Source: Tepidimicrobium xylanilyticum (GTDB lineage: Bacteria; Bacillota; Clostridia; Tissierellales; Tepidimicrobiaceae). From it: a DNA stretch of 64,000 nt. Shown here piece after piece: positions 27,230 to 35,220 of this stretch. The stretch's first letter is position 1; every line of letters starts with the position of its first letter. A program made the position numbers and the translations under genes. The notes below the pieces were generated by a model that was not told the origin of the DNA, made no database searches, and was given only the letters and a program-made list of their open reading frames with translations. The stretch spans positions 375,774-439,773 of the forward strand of contig NZ_FNNG01000001.1 in the NCBI RefSeq assembly GCF_900106765.1, read 5' to 3'.

Positions 27230-28549
27230 TTATCCAATGGGGAATAAGCCTAGTAGGTGGAGAATGTTTACTATTAAACCAATTGTTATGGCACCAAGTG
27301 GCCCAACCGCCATTGATGCAATAGGCTTGCTGGAAATTTGATTTAAGAAAAATAAACCAATTACCCAAATATACCCTATATTAGGAGCAATTGCATTGGC
27401 TGCTAACATACCACCAACGAGCAATGCAGTATCTAATACTTTGGACATTGCAGTACGCGCATTATCTCCTAATTCTTTCATCCCTGGGAACTTATCCATT
27501 CCAGCAGCTATGAATCCCAATAATAATATTTCTATTGCCATTATTAAAGCTCCAACGAAGAAAGAACCGACCAATCCCATAATTCCCATATTAATAAATA
27601 AGATTGCAGGAACATGAACAGCTTTAGTACCAGCAGGTGAATATACTCCTGAAATAATTGCAGTAGTCATCACTAAAGGAATGAAGCCTAAAGTTCTTCC
27701 TAATGCAACCATTGCTGCTTCAGCATATCTACCTTCTGCAGTAAGAGTTAAGGAAGCTGGTCCTTCAGCAATAAGAAATAAGGTTGTTGATAATGCAACA
27801 ATTCCACCACTAATAGCTAAAATAACTATGTTTTTCTTAATTCTTTCAATATTTTTACCAAATACTGCAAAGGTACTTGCTGCCTCTCCGTCTGATTTTC
27901 TATTATGTCTTGCAGCAACAAAAACCATAGCAACAATTCCAAATAGTAATGCCATTCCATCGGCATTTAATACTACATCTACTGTTTTTATAGAAAAGTG
28001 TCCATATAAAGACGTAATTTGTTTTATTAGCATAATTAAAATTAATACAATTCCACCTTTTATTACTCCTGCTTGATACCCAACTGCAATAGCAGGAAAT
28101 ACAGAGAATGATACAATTATTAAACTTCCTACTGTGCTAAGATCGTTAGTAAAATCTATAGGCAATACCGAAAAAATATCCATGATTACTTGCATACCGA
28201 ATAACAAAAGAATTCCAAATAATGCTCCAACAGATGTTGATATCCACTTGCCTTTTTCATTATCAGGAAAAGCAGTCCCTATAATATCACAAGCAAGCAT
28301 AATAGTATGAACGATGATTATCTTTCCTGCAATCGATGTAGGTATACCAAAGCCAATCACTAAACCAAATGATAAAGCAAAACTTGTAGCAAATAATGTC
28401 TTTCGATCCATGATACCATCAAAATATTGAGGATATAAGGGACGTAAGCCATCATGAAATACAGCTATATTCTGGTTTGCCAAATAGGCACAAATACCAC
28501 CCAAGGCTGCCATTACAATAATGGTGAGCAAATTTATTTCAAATAACAT
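27230..28549 (-). CDS. yhfT: YhfT-like membrane transporter
   Basis: A 439-residue protein with about 11-12 hydrophobic spans, matching E. coli YhfT, a predicted transporter of its own family (recognisable by GGICAYLANQNIAVFHDGLR near the N-terminus, PLYPQYFDGIMDRK after it, and AAGMDKFPGMKELGDN near 340). It is presumed to import the unknown substrate of the yhf pathway. It follows the yhfU-like gene by three bases, implying translational coupling. Confidence 0.9.
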   Translation of the reverse strand: MLFEINLLTIIVMAALGGICAYLANQNIAVFHDGLRPLYPQYFDGIMDRKTLFATSFALSFGLVIGFGIPTSIAGKIIIVHTIMLACDIIGTAFPDNEKGKWISTSVGALFGILLLFGMQVIMDIFSVLPIDFTNDLSTVGSLIIVSFSVFPAIAVGYQAGVIKGGIVLILIMLIKQITSLYGHFSIKTVDVVLNADGMALLFGIVAMVFVAARHNRKSDGEAASTFAVFGKNIERIKKNIVILAISGGIVALSTTLFLIAEGPASLTLTAEGRYAEAAMVALGRTLGFIPLVMTTAIISGVYSPAGTKAVHVPAILFINMGIMGLVGSFFVGALIMAIEILLLGFIAAGMDKFPGMKELGDNARTAMSKVLDTALLVGGMLAANAIAPNIGYIWVIGLFFLNQISSKPIASMAVGPLGAITIGLIVNILHLLGLFPIG

Positions 28550-28552
28550 TTC

Positions 28553-28921
28553 CTATTCCTCCTTTTTCAATATTTCATCAATTAAAACAGGTATAACTTT
28601 CTCAGCGTCAGTGTTTACAAATCCAAAAGCTTTCTTTCCTTCTCGAACTGCCTTTCTCATTTCTTCTTCTGTTAAAATCTTTCCAGGTATGCTTACAGAT
28701 ACACAATTCTGCGCACCGATTAATCCGATGGCCATAGCTAAAGCCCCTCCTGCCCCTGTAGCACAAGAGCCAAAGTAATAATCTGCTTGTCCATTTTTTA
28801 CATCAAGTACAGCTTCTATATCCCCTTTAGCACTAGCTTTTACTTTTCCTTTACCATGTTCTTCAATAAGCTTTCCTATTAATTGCTTATCCATTTGTCC
28901 ACCAACAACAATATTCACCAT
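28553..28921 (-). CDS. yhfU: YhfU-like small protein (DUF2620 type)
   Basis: A 122-residue protein matching E. coli YhfU. It begins VNIVVGGQMDKQLIGK, has YYFGSCATGAGGALAMAIGL near residues 53-72 and an EEEMRKAVREGKKAFGF helix near the end. It is soluble, of unknown function, and always found with yhfT; the GG-rich loop suggests ligand binding, possibly as a transporter partner. It precedes yhfT by three bases. Confidence 0.85.
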   Translation of the reverse strand: MVNIVVGGQMDKQLIGKLIEEHGKGKVKASAKGDIEAVLDVKNGQADYYFGSCATGAGGALAMAIGLIGAQNCVSVSIPGKILTEEEMRKAVREGKKAFGFVNTDAEKVIPVLIDEILKKEE

Positions 28922-29031
28922 TCTAACAACCTCCTTTATTTTCTATTAATATATTCATTAACTCATACATCCACAAACGATCACCTCTTCACTAAATTTA
29001 TTTTGAATCTATAAATAATAAATTAAAAACC

Positions 29032-29397
29032 TTAATTTTGTAAATTATTTAAGTTACATAAATGGAGGGCTATATACCCAAATTCCGATTCAGGTATTTC
29101 TATATTAAACTTTTCCTCTAATTCATTAATTATTGAAGGCACTCTTGAGTAAATAGCAGAAGTTTTCACTTCTTCAAATAAAACATCTTCCATAGGTAAA
29201 ATCTCTTCTCCTTTTTTAATCCTTGCTAAAGCCATTGCCATATGATTTACTAACATTGACCCATTTTTTTCAGTTATAGTAAATGATAATTCCTTTTTTA
29301 TAATCTCTATGAATTCCTTAATAATTTGTATTATTTCCTCATCTATAGCTCCTGCATTTAATAACAAATCCAATCTCATCATCAATTGCTCATCCAT
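29032..29397 (-). CDS. yhfY: YhfY-like PRD-domain protein
   Basis: A 121-residue stand-alone PTS-regulation domain (PRD). It has NHMAMALARIKKGE with a candidate phospho-His near residue 52 and FNIEIPESEFGYIALHL near the C-terminus, the normal PRD ending. No DNA-binding part is fused, as in E. coli YhfY. It lies 61 bases after the yhfZ-like regulator and may modulate it in response to PTS phosphorylation; that is inference. Confidence 0.88.
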   Translation of the reverse strand: MDEQLMMRLDLLLNAGAIDEEIIQIIKEFIEIIKKELSFTITEKNGSMLVNHMAMALARIKKGEEILPMEDVLFEEVKTSAIYSRVPSIINELEEKFNIEIPESEFGYIALHLCNLNNLQN

Positions 29398-29457
29398 TAC
29401 TATCCCTCCTATAGCTGAGTTGATTATACAGTTTTTTGTATATTCAGTTTAAAAAAA

Positions 29458-30396
29458 TTAGTACATGGGAATTATATTCCCCTTTAATACTTCTTCTTGA
29501 ATCTCTTCTATATAATTCATATCTATATATTTTTTTATAATCTTTTTAAATTCCAAGTTCTCGTTGTTTATTACCATAGCTGCTGCAGTGTCCTTTTTAT
29601 TCACCTCTAAACTCTTTTGATTTGTTAACTTTTTAATATTAAATTTTAAACCCTTTTCCCTTATTTCATCTTCATTCCATACTGCTGCATCTATTTCTTT
29701 ATTCTTTAATTTTTCTACTATTTGATTATAGGAAGTTTCTATATACTTTACATTTTTCCCTTCACATTCATATTGGGTTAGCAAAAATTGGTCAGGTGAA
29801 GCTGGGTCTATTCCTATCCTCATACCATCTTCTATTCTATTAATATTATTATCCCTAAATATAATAATATGTTCCCCTACATAACTTCCTTCATTAAAAA
29901 TATGCACTACATCAATATATTCGTATTTATCTTTTTCATGAAGAGCAGCTAACTTTGAAGTAATAGCAAAATCATATTTCCCCATATCTAATGCTTGTAT
30001 CCTCTTTTCTGCTCCTCTCATAAAAGCTAAACTAAAAGGAATATTTGCCTTTTCAAAGGCTTTATATAATCCAGTTGCCAATCCTTCATACCTTTTTGAA
30101 TATGGCAAGGGCATAACCCCCATCACTACTCCAAAGTCAGCAATACTCCATAATCTATTGAAATCCACGGATAATATAAAAGTCCCTAGATGCCCTCTAC
30201 TCTCTAATCTTATGGCTCCCTCCGACTCCAGTAGTTTTATTGCAGATTGAACTGTACCTCTACCAGTGTTAAAAATCTCTGCATAATCTCTTATAGTTCT
30301 AATCCTATCCCCTACATCATAACTAATAAACTCTCTTGCTAAGAGCATGGCAACCTCACCATTTTTGGACATTAATTTTCTCTTAGAACTCTGCAT
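29458..30396 (-). CDS. yhfZ: YhfZ-like GntR-type regulator with solute-binding C-terminal domain
   Basis: A 312-residue transcription regulator: an N-terminal GntR-like winged helix (about 1-75, DRIRTIRDYAEIFNTGRGTVQSA-type helix-turn-helix) and a C-terminal periplasmic-binding-protein-like ligand domain (about 90-300), matching E. coli YhfZ. It is the promoter-proximal gene of the yhf operon. A sigma-A promoter and a TGTAC-N8-GTACA palindrome overlap the expected transcription start, which suggests autoregulation with an effector bound in the C-terminal domain. Confidence 0.88.
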   Translation of the reverse strand: MQSSKRKLMSKNGEVAMLLAREFISYDVGDRIRTIRDYAEIFNTGRGTVQSAIKLLESEGAIRLESRGHLGTFILSVDFNRLWSIADFGVVMGVMPLPYSKRYEGLATGLYKAFEKANIPFSLAFMRGAEKRIQALDMGKYDFAITSKLAALHEKDKYEYIDVVHIFNEGSYVGEHIIIFRDNNINRIEDGMRIGIDPASPDQFLLTQYECEGKNVKYIETSYNQIVEKLKNKEIDAAVWNEDEIREKGLKFNIKKLTNQKSLEVNKKDTAAAMVINNENLEFKKIIKKYIDMNYIEEIQEEVLKGNIIPMY

Positions 30397-30425
30397 CTAC
30401 ATCTTCCTCTTTCAATAATATTCAT

Positions 30426-30443
30426 TGTACGGAATATTGTACA
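30426..30443 (-). promoter_or_regulatory. Candidate YhfZ operator
   Basis: TGTAC and GTACA arms separated by 8 bases form an inverted repeat over the predicted +1 region of the yhf promoter, a position suited to repression. Confidence 0.5.
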
Positions 30444-30446
30444 TTA

Positions 30447-30475
30447 ATTGTATCATATTTTGAAAATGTTTGCAA
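30447..30475 (-). promoter_or_regulatory. Sigma-A promoter of the yhf operon
   Basis: On the minus strand TTGCAA (30475-30470), a 17-base spacer and TACAAT (30452-30447) lie about 50 bases before the yhfZ-like start. Confidence 0.8.
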
Positions 30476-31284
30476 CATTTTTGGTTGAGAATTATATTTT
30501 TATAAGTATTAGGGAAGAAAGAGAAGTTAAAAGCATACTTATCTAAGGACGGTAGAACAGTTGTTTTATACATCTTTGGTTCCTTTATATAAAATATTTA
30601 ATACTAATGATATAGACCTTATTAATTTAAATAAGACTCCTTTAAACCTTCAACACAATGTTGTTTGTGCAAGTGAACTCCTCTATTGTAGCAATTTTTT
30701 AAAACAATTAGGCTTCAAAGAAATAGTTTTTAAACTGTACAAAAATTTTGGTATAACTTTAAAATTGTCTTATGGTAGCTTTCTAAAAGGAATGGTAAAA
30801 GAATGACTATTGATAAAGATAAGCTCATGACTAGATTTCACAATAAAATTGATAAAAAATCAATAAACCACCCTCTATCCCAGTGATTATCCAGATAAAG
30901 GGTGGTTTTTATCACTTGCTCACAATTATGACTTTGGCTAATACATAATAAATAAACAGAGAGTATCGCCATAGTTTTTTATTGGAGGTTAGTTATTGTG
31001 ATCCCCTTTACTGTAATATGTCAACGGGGAGGGAACTATATGCGGCATACCCTCTGTCACAAGCATAATCGGTTTTAAATGGAATATGTTAAGAATTATT
31101 ATTTAATTCTTTTTTAGTCTCAAGTCATTTTAACATAAGAGCTATCTTTATTCCAATTCAAAAAATCTATAGTATTGTACAGCATATAAATTCTGCTAAT
31201 GCACAATATTGATCTCAAGGAGCTATTCTTTTATTTACATATTTGACCACGAATATATGTCCTTGCTATACCTCCTTCTAAGTA
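30476..31284 (+). other. Decayed region with a short unassigned frame and a terminator
   Basis: An 800-base stretch with no convincing intact gene. A frame of 81 codons at 30561-30806 starts at TTG with a poor ribosome binding site and matches nothing I recognise. It is followed by a good plus-strand terminator near 30866. GTGATCCCCTTTACTG and GGGGAGGGAACTATATGC near 31000-31040 look like gene-start debris. Together with the truncated aldolase downstream, this reads as the remains of a sugar operon. Confidence 0.5.
30866..30912 (+). terminator. Intrinsic terminator (plus strand)
   Basis: AACCACCCT (30866-30874) pairs with AGGGTGGTT (30899-30907) and is followed by TTTTA. It may end a transcript of the degraded locus. 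Confidence 0.75.
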
Positions 31285-31589
31285 TATCTTTAGGAGGAAA
31301 ACCAAACATGGACATAGATAGATTTGAAAAAATAGCCAAAAAAGTTAGCATCCCATCAGTCTTACATGGTGGCTCAGGTACCAGTAAAAACAGCTTGAAA
31401 AAATGCATTAAGTTAGGCATAATTAAAATTAATATTTGGACAGATCTCATGGTTGCAGCAACAGAAGGCATAAAGGAATCTTTAAAAACTGCCGATAATT
31501 TTGGAGATATTAACCTAGTCGCCGAAGCGGCTATAAAAGAATGCCTTATTAAATACTATAAAATGTTTAACTGTTTAAGTAGAATATAA
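31285..31589 (+). pseudogene. 5'-truncated class II (tagatose/fructose-bisphosphate type) aldolase
   Basis: The frame encodes only the C-terminal third of a GatY/KbaY/Fba-type class II aldolase: the zinc-ligand strand PSVLHGGSGTSKN, the phosphate-binding region KLGIIKINIWTDL and the C-terminal helices, about 100 residues against a normal 280. The preceding codons in the same frame (from 31209) have no aldolase similarity, and the region upstream has stop codons in all frames. It lacks the catalytic Asp and first zinc His, so it cannot be active. It lies 19 bases before an intact FSA-type aldolase, suggesting a former sugar-phosphate operon. Confidence 0.8.
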
Positions 31590-31608
31590 CTAGAAAGGTG
31601 GTTCCATA

Positions 31609-32280
31609 ATGCTTATATTCTTGGATACTGCAGATATTAATAGCATCAAAAAAGGAATAGAATATTACCCAATAGCAGGTGTTACAACAAATCCTACCAT
31701 TATTGCAAAAGAAAATAGAGATTATCTAGATCTATTGAAAGATATTAGAAAGGTCATAGGAGAGGAGAAAATGTTCCATATTCAAGTTTTAGCTACTAAG
31801 GCTGAAAATATAATAAAAGAAGCCCATTTCATCAAAGATACCATTGGTGGGAATATCTATATAAAAATTCCAGTTATTAGAGAAGGAATAAAAGCAATTA
31901 AAATGCTGAAAGAGGAAAATTTCAAGATTACAGCAACTGCTATATTCACTCCACAACAAGCTCTAGTGGCAGCTTTAGCTGGAGCCAATTTTGTAGCACC
32001 GTATGTAAATAGATTGGATAACATCTCCGGTGATGGTGTTAAGGTAATTAGGCAAATCAAAAAATTGTTTGATACTTATAATTTAGATTCAAAAATATTA
32101 GCAGCTAGCTTCAAAAATGTGGAACAAGTGCATAAGTCAAGTCTTGAAGGAGCACATTCTGTTACCTTGCCGCTGGAAGTACTTGAAAACTTATTACATC
32201 ACCCATTAACGGATTCTAGCGTTGAAGCCTTTATAAAGGACTGGAAAACAGCCTATAATCAAACTTATCTTATAGATTAA
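31609..32280 (+). CDS. Fructose-6-phosphate aldolase / transaldolase-like protein (FSA/TalC/MipB family)
   Basis: A 223-residue short transaldolase-family protein. The Schiff-base lysine is K86 in GNIYIKIPV; LDTADI at residues 5-10, GVTTNPTI at 24-31 and AAGANFVAPYVNRL-type sequence near 125-136 are diagnostic. Such proteins act as fructose-6-phosphate aldolase or as transaldolase. The ribosome binding site AGAAAGGTGG is good and the frame intact, so it may still be expressed although its upstream partner is a pseudogene. Confidence 0.92.
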   Translation: MLIFLDTADINSIKKGIEYYPIAGVTTNPTIIAKENRDYLDLLKDIRKVIGEEKMFHIQVLATKAENIIKEAHFIKDTIGGNIYIKIPVIREGIKAIKMLKEENFKITATAIFTPQQALVAALAGANFVAPYVNRLDNISGDGVKVIRQIKKLFDTYNLDSKILAASFKNVEQVHKSSLEGAHSVTLPLEVLENLLHHPLTDSSVEAFIKDWKTAYNQTYLID

Positions 32281-32283
32281 AAT

Positions 32284-32317
32284 AATCCTGCTAAGGATTT
32301 AAGTCCTTAGCAGGATT
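32284..32317. terminator. Bidirectional terminator between convergent genes
   Basis: AATCCTGCTAAGGA and its exact complement TCCTTAGCAGGATT flank a 6-base loop, between the FSA-like gene and the 5'-nucleotidase. Confidence 0.85.
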
Positions 32318-32325
32318 TATATGCT

Positions 32326-34053
32326 TTATTGGGCTGGTATTAATATTTTCTGACCTGGGAATATTAGATGTGGATTTTTCAGCTTATTGTATTCAGCTAG
32401 TCTTTCCCAAGTTAATCCAAACTTTTTCGCTATCTTCCATAATACATCGCCTGGTTTTACCACATAAGTAGCTACTACCTCTGGTTTTTCAACTGGTGTT
32501 TCAGCAACTACTTCCTCTACAGTTGTAATCCTGCCTTCAGCTTGATAATCTATTACTCCTATTTTTTCAATATACTTAATTAAAGCCTCATCAAGACCTT
32601 CAAACTCTCCAACTATCGGAGCGTCTTCGAACATCGTATATCCATCTCCGCCAACTGCTAGAAAATCATTAGTCGCAAGGGTATAGGTTTTATTCAATTC
32701 TACAGGTTTTCCATCAATTAATAATTCCACTATTCTACTGCCAGCTTCTTTAGATGGATCTATCTTATAAGTCATTCCTGCCACATGAGGAAACTTTCCT
32801 GCTGGTTCAGGATAAGTATCTACACCATGCTCTAGGGCCTTAATAATATCTTCCCCTGTCAATTCTAGTACTACTATATAGTTACCAAATGGGAATACCT
32901 CAAGTATATTTCCTTTAGATATTTGGCCAGCTGGGATGGAAGCTCTAATTCCCCCTCCATTGGTAAGGGCTACATCTGCTCCTGTTATATCCAGCATAGC
33001 ATCTGTTGCTAAATTGCCTAGATTTGATTCTCCTGCCCTTACTACTTCCCTTTCTCCTACTAAATCAACATTGCTTTGGCCAATTGTCACTGATAGTACC
33101 TGATTATTTTCCTCTTCTAACTCGGATATTTTATTAGATATCTCTTCATCCTCTTTTAAGGCTAAAGCATCTTCAAATGTCATTAGTTTAGCTTCTTTTT
33201 TGCTTATTTTGCCATCTGCAAGCTCAACATTTACTACCCCTATATTTTTAAGATATTCTCCCGTTTGAACTATAAGCGTATCTCCTATTACTTCTCCTTC
33301 TTCCAACATAGTATGGCTATGTCCATCTATGATAATATCTATCCCCTGGACCTTTTTGGCTATATCTGTAGTTTTAGGATTACTTTCCTCATCCATGCCT
33401 ATGTGTGCCAATGCAATAACTAACTTTACATCTTCTTCCTTTAGTTTTTTAACCATTTCCTCTGCCACAGCTACTGGATCGTTAATATTAATTCCCTCAG
33501 TATTTTTAGGATTGGATTTAAATTTGGTTTCTTGGGTAGTCAAACCAAATATGCCTACTTTAATACCATCTATTTCTATAATAGTATATTCCTCTAAATC
33601 CCTAGTGCCATCTTCTCTAATAACATTTGCTGCCAGTATTGGAAAGTCAGCCATTCTATTTAATTCAATTAGTCTATCATATCCATAATTAAAATCATGA
33701 TTTCCTGGTACCATTGCATCATAGCCCATCTGGTTCATAAGCTTTATTATGGACTCGCCATTAGATATAGTGGCAATAGGTAGTCCGTGAGTTGTATCTC
33801 CTGCATCTAACAATAATACATTTCCTTCTTTTCTCATTTCCTTAACTAGAGTGGCCAATTTTGCATATCCAATCAAGCTATCCTCGCTACCCACAACCCT
33901 GCTATGAACGTCATTAGTATGAATGATGGTAAGTTTTACTACATCCCCTTCCTCAGCAAAGGCTAGGTTATGTACTGGTCCAATTAATAAACCTAGTACC
34001 AATACTAAGGACAGGAAAAAGCTTAGTAATCCTTTGTTCCCAAATTTAAACAC
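32326..34053 (-). CDS. Secreted 5'-nucleotidase (UshA family) with C-terminal LysM
   Basis: A 575-residue exported metallophosphoesterase: signal peptide (1-33, ending AFAEE), calcineurin-like catalytic domain (about 40-290; HTNDVHSR, DAGDT, GNHDFNYG, HIGMD and GHSHTM supply the two-metal ligands), 5'-nucleotidase C-terminal domain (about 320-510; RAGESNLGNLATDA, NGGGIRASIP, NDFLAVGGDGY) and one LysM (about 529-573) that should hold it on peptidoglycan. It hydrolyses extracellular nucleotides to nucleosides. Its LysM is nearly the same as that of the enzyme at 35221, indicating duplication or gene conversion. It probably scavenges purines for the island to the right. Confidence 0.93.
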   Translation of the reverse strand: MFKFGNKGLLSFFLSLVLVLGLLIGPVHNLAFAEEGDVVKLTIIHTNDVHSRVVGSEDSLIGYAKLATLVKEMRKEGNVLLLDAGDTTHGLPIATISNGESIIKLMNQMGYDAMVPGNHDFNYGYDRLIELNRMADFPILAANVIREDGTRDLEEYTIIEIDGIKVGIFGLTTQETKFKSNPKNTEGININDPVAVAEEMVKKLKEEDVKLVIALAHIGMDEESNPKTTDIAKKVQGIDIIIDGHSHTMLEEGEVIGDTLIVQTGEYLKNIGVVNVELADGKISKKEAKLMTFEDALALKEDEEISNKISELEEENNQVLSVTIGQSNVDLVGEREVVRAGESNLGNLATDAMLDITGADVALTNGGGIRASIPAGQISKGNILEVFPFGNYIVVLELTGEDIIKALEHGVDTYPEPAGKFPHVAGMTYKIDPSKEAGSRIVELLIDGKPVELNKTYTLATNDFLAVGGDGYTMFEDAPIVGEFEGLDEALIKYIEKIGVIDYQAEGRITTVEEVVAETPVEKPEVVATYVVKPGDVLWKIAKKFGLTWERLAEYNKLKNPHLIFPGQKILIPAQ

Positions 34054-34090
34054 TAAAAATTCCCCCTTTTAAATTAATGTTCTATTTTCA

Positions 34091-34112
34091 AATACCCATT
34101 TAGTTGGGTATT
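34091..34112 (-). terminator. Small hairpin after the transposase gene
   Basis: AATACCC and GGGTATT arms around an 8-base loop lie 19 bases after the RAYT stop. The T run is poor, so termination strength is uncertain; it could also be part of a target hairpin for the transposase. Confidence 0.45.
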
Positions 34113-34130
34113 ATTAACAAATAACATAAG

Positions 34131-34973
34131 TCATATCCTCAATATTTTCCTCACAGAAGTTGATGAAATACCAATATTCTCCCCTATCTGCTTATAGGTA
34201 TAGCCTTGGTCTTTTCCCAACTTAATATATTTTAGTTTGTATTTTGTAAGATACCTCTTCCTAGAACCAGATTTTATAAGATTATATTCAGTTTCCGTAG
34301 GGCAACAGTCTTTGAGTATTTTATCTAAAGTTTTTTTCCTCCATTCATAAGCCCCCTGCATCCTCCTTATAAAAGCCTTTGAGCCTATAATGGGTTTTTT
34401 CTCATAGAAATCCTCTAATACTTTATAATTAGTAATTTTTGAATCCATCAATTCTACATATTTTTCTATGGCAACCTTTCTGTCTAATGAAAAAGAGTCT
34501 AATAAGCTGTCAATATCCACCATATTCCCTATATTTAGCCTATAAAACACATCGCTGCTCCATTTGTATTCCTCCATATTACTGCATATATTTGCAATTA
34601 CCGGTTTACTGTGTATGTATTTAATAATATTGGGAAGATAGCTCTCATCTTGAACTAATATGCTTTTATATCTTCTATAAAACACAGGTCCTATATTACT
34701 CCGCTTAGAATTATAGTATTTGGCATATTTAGTATTGATATTATGCATAATCCTACTTATAGGTATATTAAAGGTTCTCATCAGAAAATGACAGTGATTA
34801 TCCATTAAAACATATGCAAATATCCTAAAATCATAAAGTTCTTTTGTCTCATTTAATAATTTTAGTAAATGGAACTTGTCCTCATCTTCCTTAAAGACAG
34901 CTACTCCATTACCCCCCGATTGGATTATGTGGTAAATAGCACCATAATATTGAATTCTAGGTTTTCTTCCCAT
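34131..34973 (-). mobile_element. RAYT-type / IS200-like Y1 transposase gene
   Basis: A 280-residue Y1 (HUH) transposase of the REP-associated tyrosine transposase type. The start GRKPRIQYYGAIYHIIQSGGN, the metal-binding HxH at H60/H62 in DNHCHFLM, and the nucleophile tyrosine Y119 in KYIHSKPV are all intact. A C-terminal extension (about 190-280) ends in a helix-turn-helix (YTYKQIGENIGISSTSVRKI), as in longer RAYTs of Firmicutes. It carries no IS ends that I can define and is flanked by two paralogous LysM nucleotidase genes. Such genes are usually single-copy and domesticated. Confidence 0.9.
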
Positions 34974-35124
34974 AATATTCCCCCTGATTACCTTTTGCTA
35001 CATATAATATTCTACAGAAATATTAAATTTCCTTCTTTTTGCTACCTTTTCATTTTTTCCCGGGAAATAAATAGGACTATATGTAAAACCATCTTAATTT
35101 CATGTCAGAAATAGATTTTTAAAA

Positions 35125-35194
35125 TAGCCTACTGGCGCCCCTGTTTATTTAGCCCTAATTGGCATAGATATTAGTTGACAGTGCCAGTAGGCTA
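35125..35194. repeat. Long hairpin between the transposase and second nucleotidase gene
   Basis: TAGCCTACTGGC (35125-35136) pairs perfectly with GCCAGTAGGCTA (35183-35194) around a 46-base interior that has further partial pairing (CCTGTT with GACAGT). It sits after the CpdB-like stop codon and may be its terminator or a REP-like hairpin linked to the adjacent Y1 transposase. Confidence 0.6.
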
Positions 35195-35220
35195 TAGTAA
35201 GACCTATTAAATTATTATGC

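Noticed and set aside
27681-28076. 131-codon frame antisense to yhfT and similar long antisense frames opposite other genes
   Set aside because: These lie opposite clear coding genes, have Ser/Pro/Ile-rich shadow composition and no ribosome binding sites.
30561-30806. 81-codon plus-strand frame as a real gene
   Set aside because: TTG start with a poor ribosome binding site, no recognisable family, and it lies in a decayed region; noted only inside the region entry.
34131-34973. Complete IS200/IS605 insertion sequence
   Set aside because: Only the transposase gene is certain; I could not define left and right hairpin ends or a TnpB gene, so the extent is limited to the coding frame.
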